5,456 bases of DNA, from assembly GCA_003552605.1 (NCBI GenBank), contig PUNN01000171.1, positions 1-5,456 on the forward strand. Direction: 5' to 3'. The DNA is from Phycisphaeraceae bacterium (GTDB lineage: Bacteria; Planctomycetota; Phycisphaerae; Phycisphaerales; Phycisphaeraceae). Below are positions 5,290 through 5,456 of this stretch, piece after piece. The notes beneath the pieces were generated by a model. That model saw only the letters and a list, made by a program, of their open reading frames with translations, ran no database searches and was not told where the DNA came from. Within the stretch, counting starts at the first letter, position 1. Each line of letters opens with the position of its first letter. The position numbers and the translations under genes were made by a program.

Positions 5290-5456
5290 TCATTCCAAGC
5301 AGGCCATGGCCTCCAGGTACGGCCGCACGACCTTCTCGACTCGGCACACCCGCGCATACTCCAGCACCTTCTGGAGTCGTGCCCCGCGCCGGGTGCGGTA
5401 GGCCCGCAGCGCTTCGGGCGCCACGTCGAGCCCGATCTTGTTGCGGTACTTGAAAC
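5290..5456 (-). CDS. AbiEi-like type IV antitoxin, C-terminal fragment (runs off right edge)
   Basis: The last 54 residues are present, in frame from 5454 to the TGA at 5290-5292. The motifs FKYRNKIGLDVAPEAL, then VLEYARVCRVEKVVRPYLEAM, match the C-terminal part of AbiEi-family type IV antitoxin proteins as I recall them (winged-helix N-terminus, DNA-binding autoregulator of the abiE operon). Its stop is three bases from the stop of the XRE gene, tail to tail. AbiEii, the nucleotidyltransferase toxin normally encoded directly downstream of AbiEi, is absent; that space holds the convergent NTase-XRE operon. The toxin could lie upstream outside the window, or the gene may be an orphan. The family call rests on the C-terminal pattern alone. 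Confidence 0.68.
   Translation of the reverse strand, partial: FKYRNKIGLDVAPEALRAYRTRRGARLQKVLEYARVCRVEKVVRPYLEAMACLE

Noticed and set aside
1..5456. CRISPR array
   Set aside because: No regularly spaced direct repeats were seen anywhere in the window.

Overview
The window is 5,456 bases of GC-rich bacterial chromosome (roughly 60% by eye) from an accessory region. The left edge holds a small ORF with a TERRREVVAIL motif coupled by an ATGA overlap to a DUF2924-like start. I know this arrangement next to serine recombinase genes, most often in Planctomycetota and also in some Proteobacteria. Planctomycetota is therefore the best guess, but nothing here proves it: there is no rRNA, intact tRNA or housekeeping gene.

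Left part (1-1268). Two coupled minus-strand genes run off the left edge: an 83-residue protein and the first 32 residues of a DUF2924-type protein. An intergenic stretch follows, then a plus-strand gene for a 127-residue acidic protein of unknown function (557-940). Next is a gene-poor stretch with nested GACTG/TGAGAC inverted repeats.

Middle (1269-3812). A compact minus-strand operon encodes, in transcription order, 242-, 316- and about 231-residue proteins, with starts and stops overlapping at both junctions. None is firmly recognised. The 242-residue protein has a C-terminal layout that faintly recalls a COMM domain. The 316-residue protein is mostly helical and could be HEAT-like. The last has a Cys-centred SCTGYVVEAY motif like that of NlpC/P60-type papain-fold proteins. 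A doubtful 52-residue ORF lies just upstream of the operon.

Right part (3813-5456). A gene-poor stretch carries a strong intrinsic terminator pointing to the minus strand with no gene feeding it, so an unannotated small RNA is possible. On the plus strand, a near-consensus promoter has a perfect 7-bp palindrome wrapped exactly around its -10 box. It drives a two-gene operon: a nucleotidyltransferase-fold protein (GS-x9-DxD, DUF6932-like) and, by an ATGA overlap with a strong Shine-Dalgarno, a protein with an N-terminal coiled coil and an XRE helix-turn-helix. This looks like an autoregulated toxin-antitoxin or defence module. Convergent to it, three bases away, is the 3' end of an AbiEi-like (type IV antitoxin) gene that has no AbiEii toxin gene in its usual downstream place.

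The strongest candidate for something under-described is the NTase-XRE pair with its operator, placed beside the AbiEi-like gene. The three-gene middle operon comes next.
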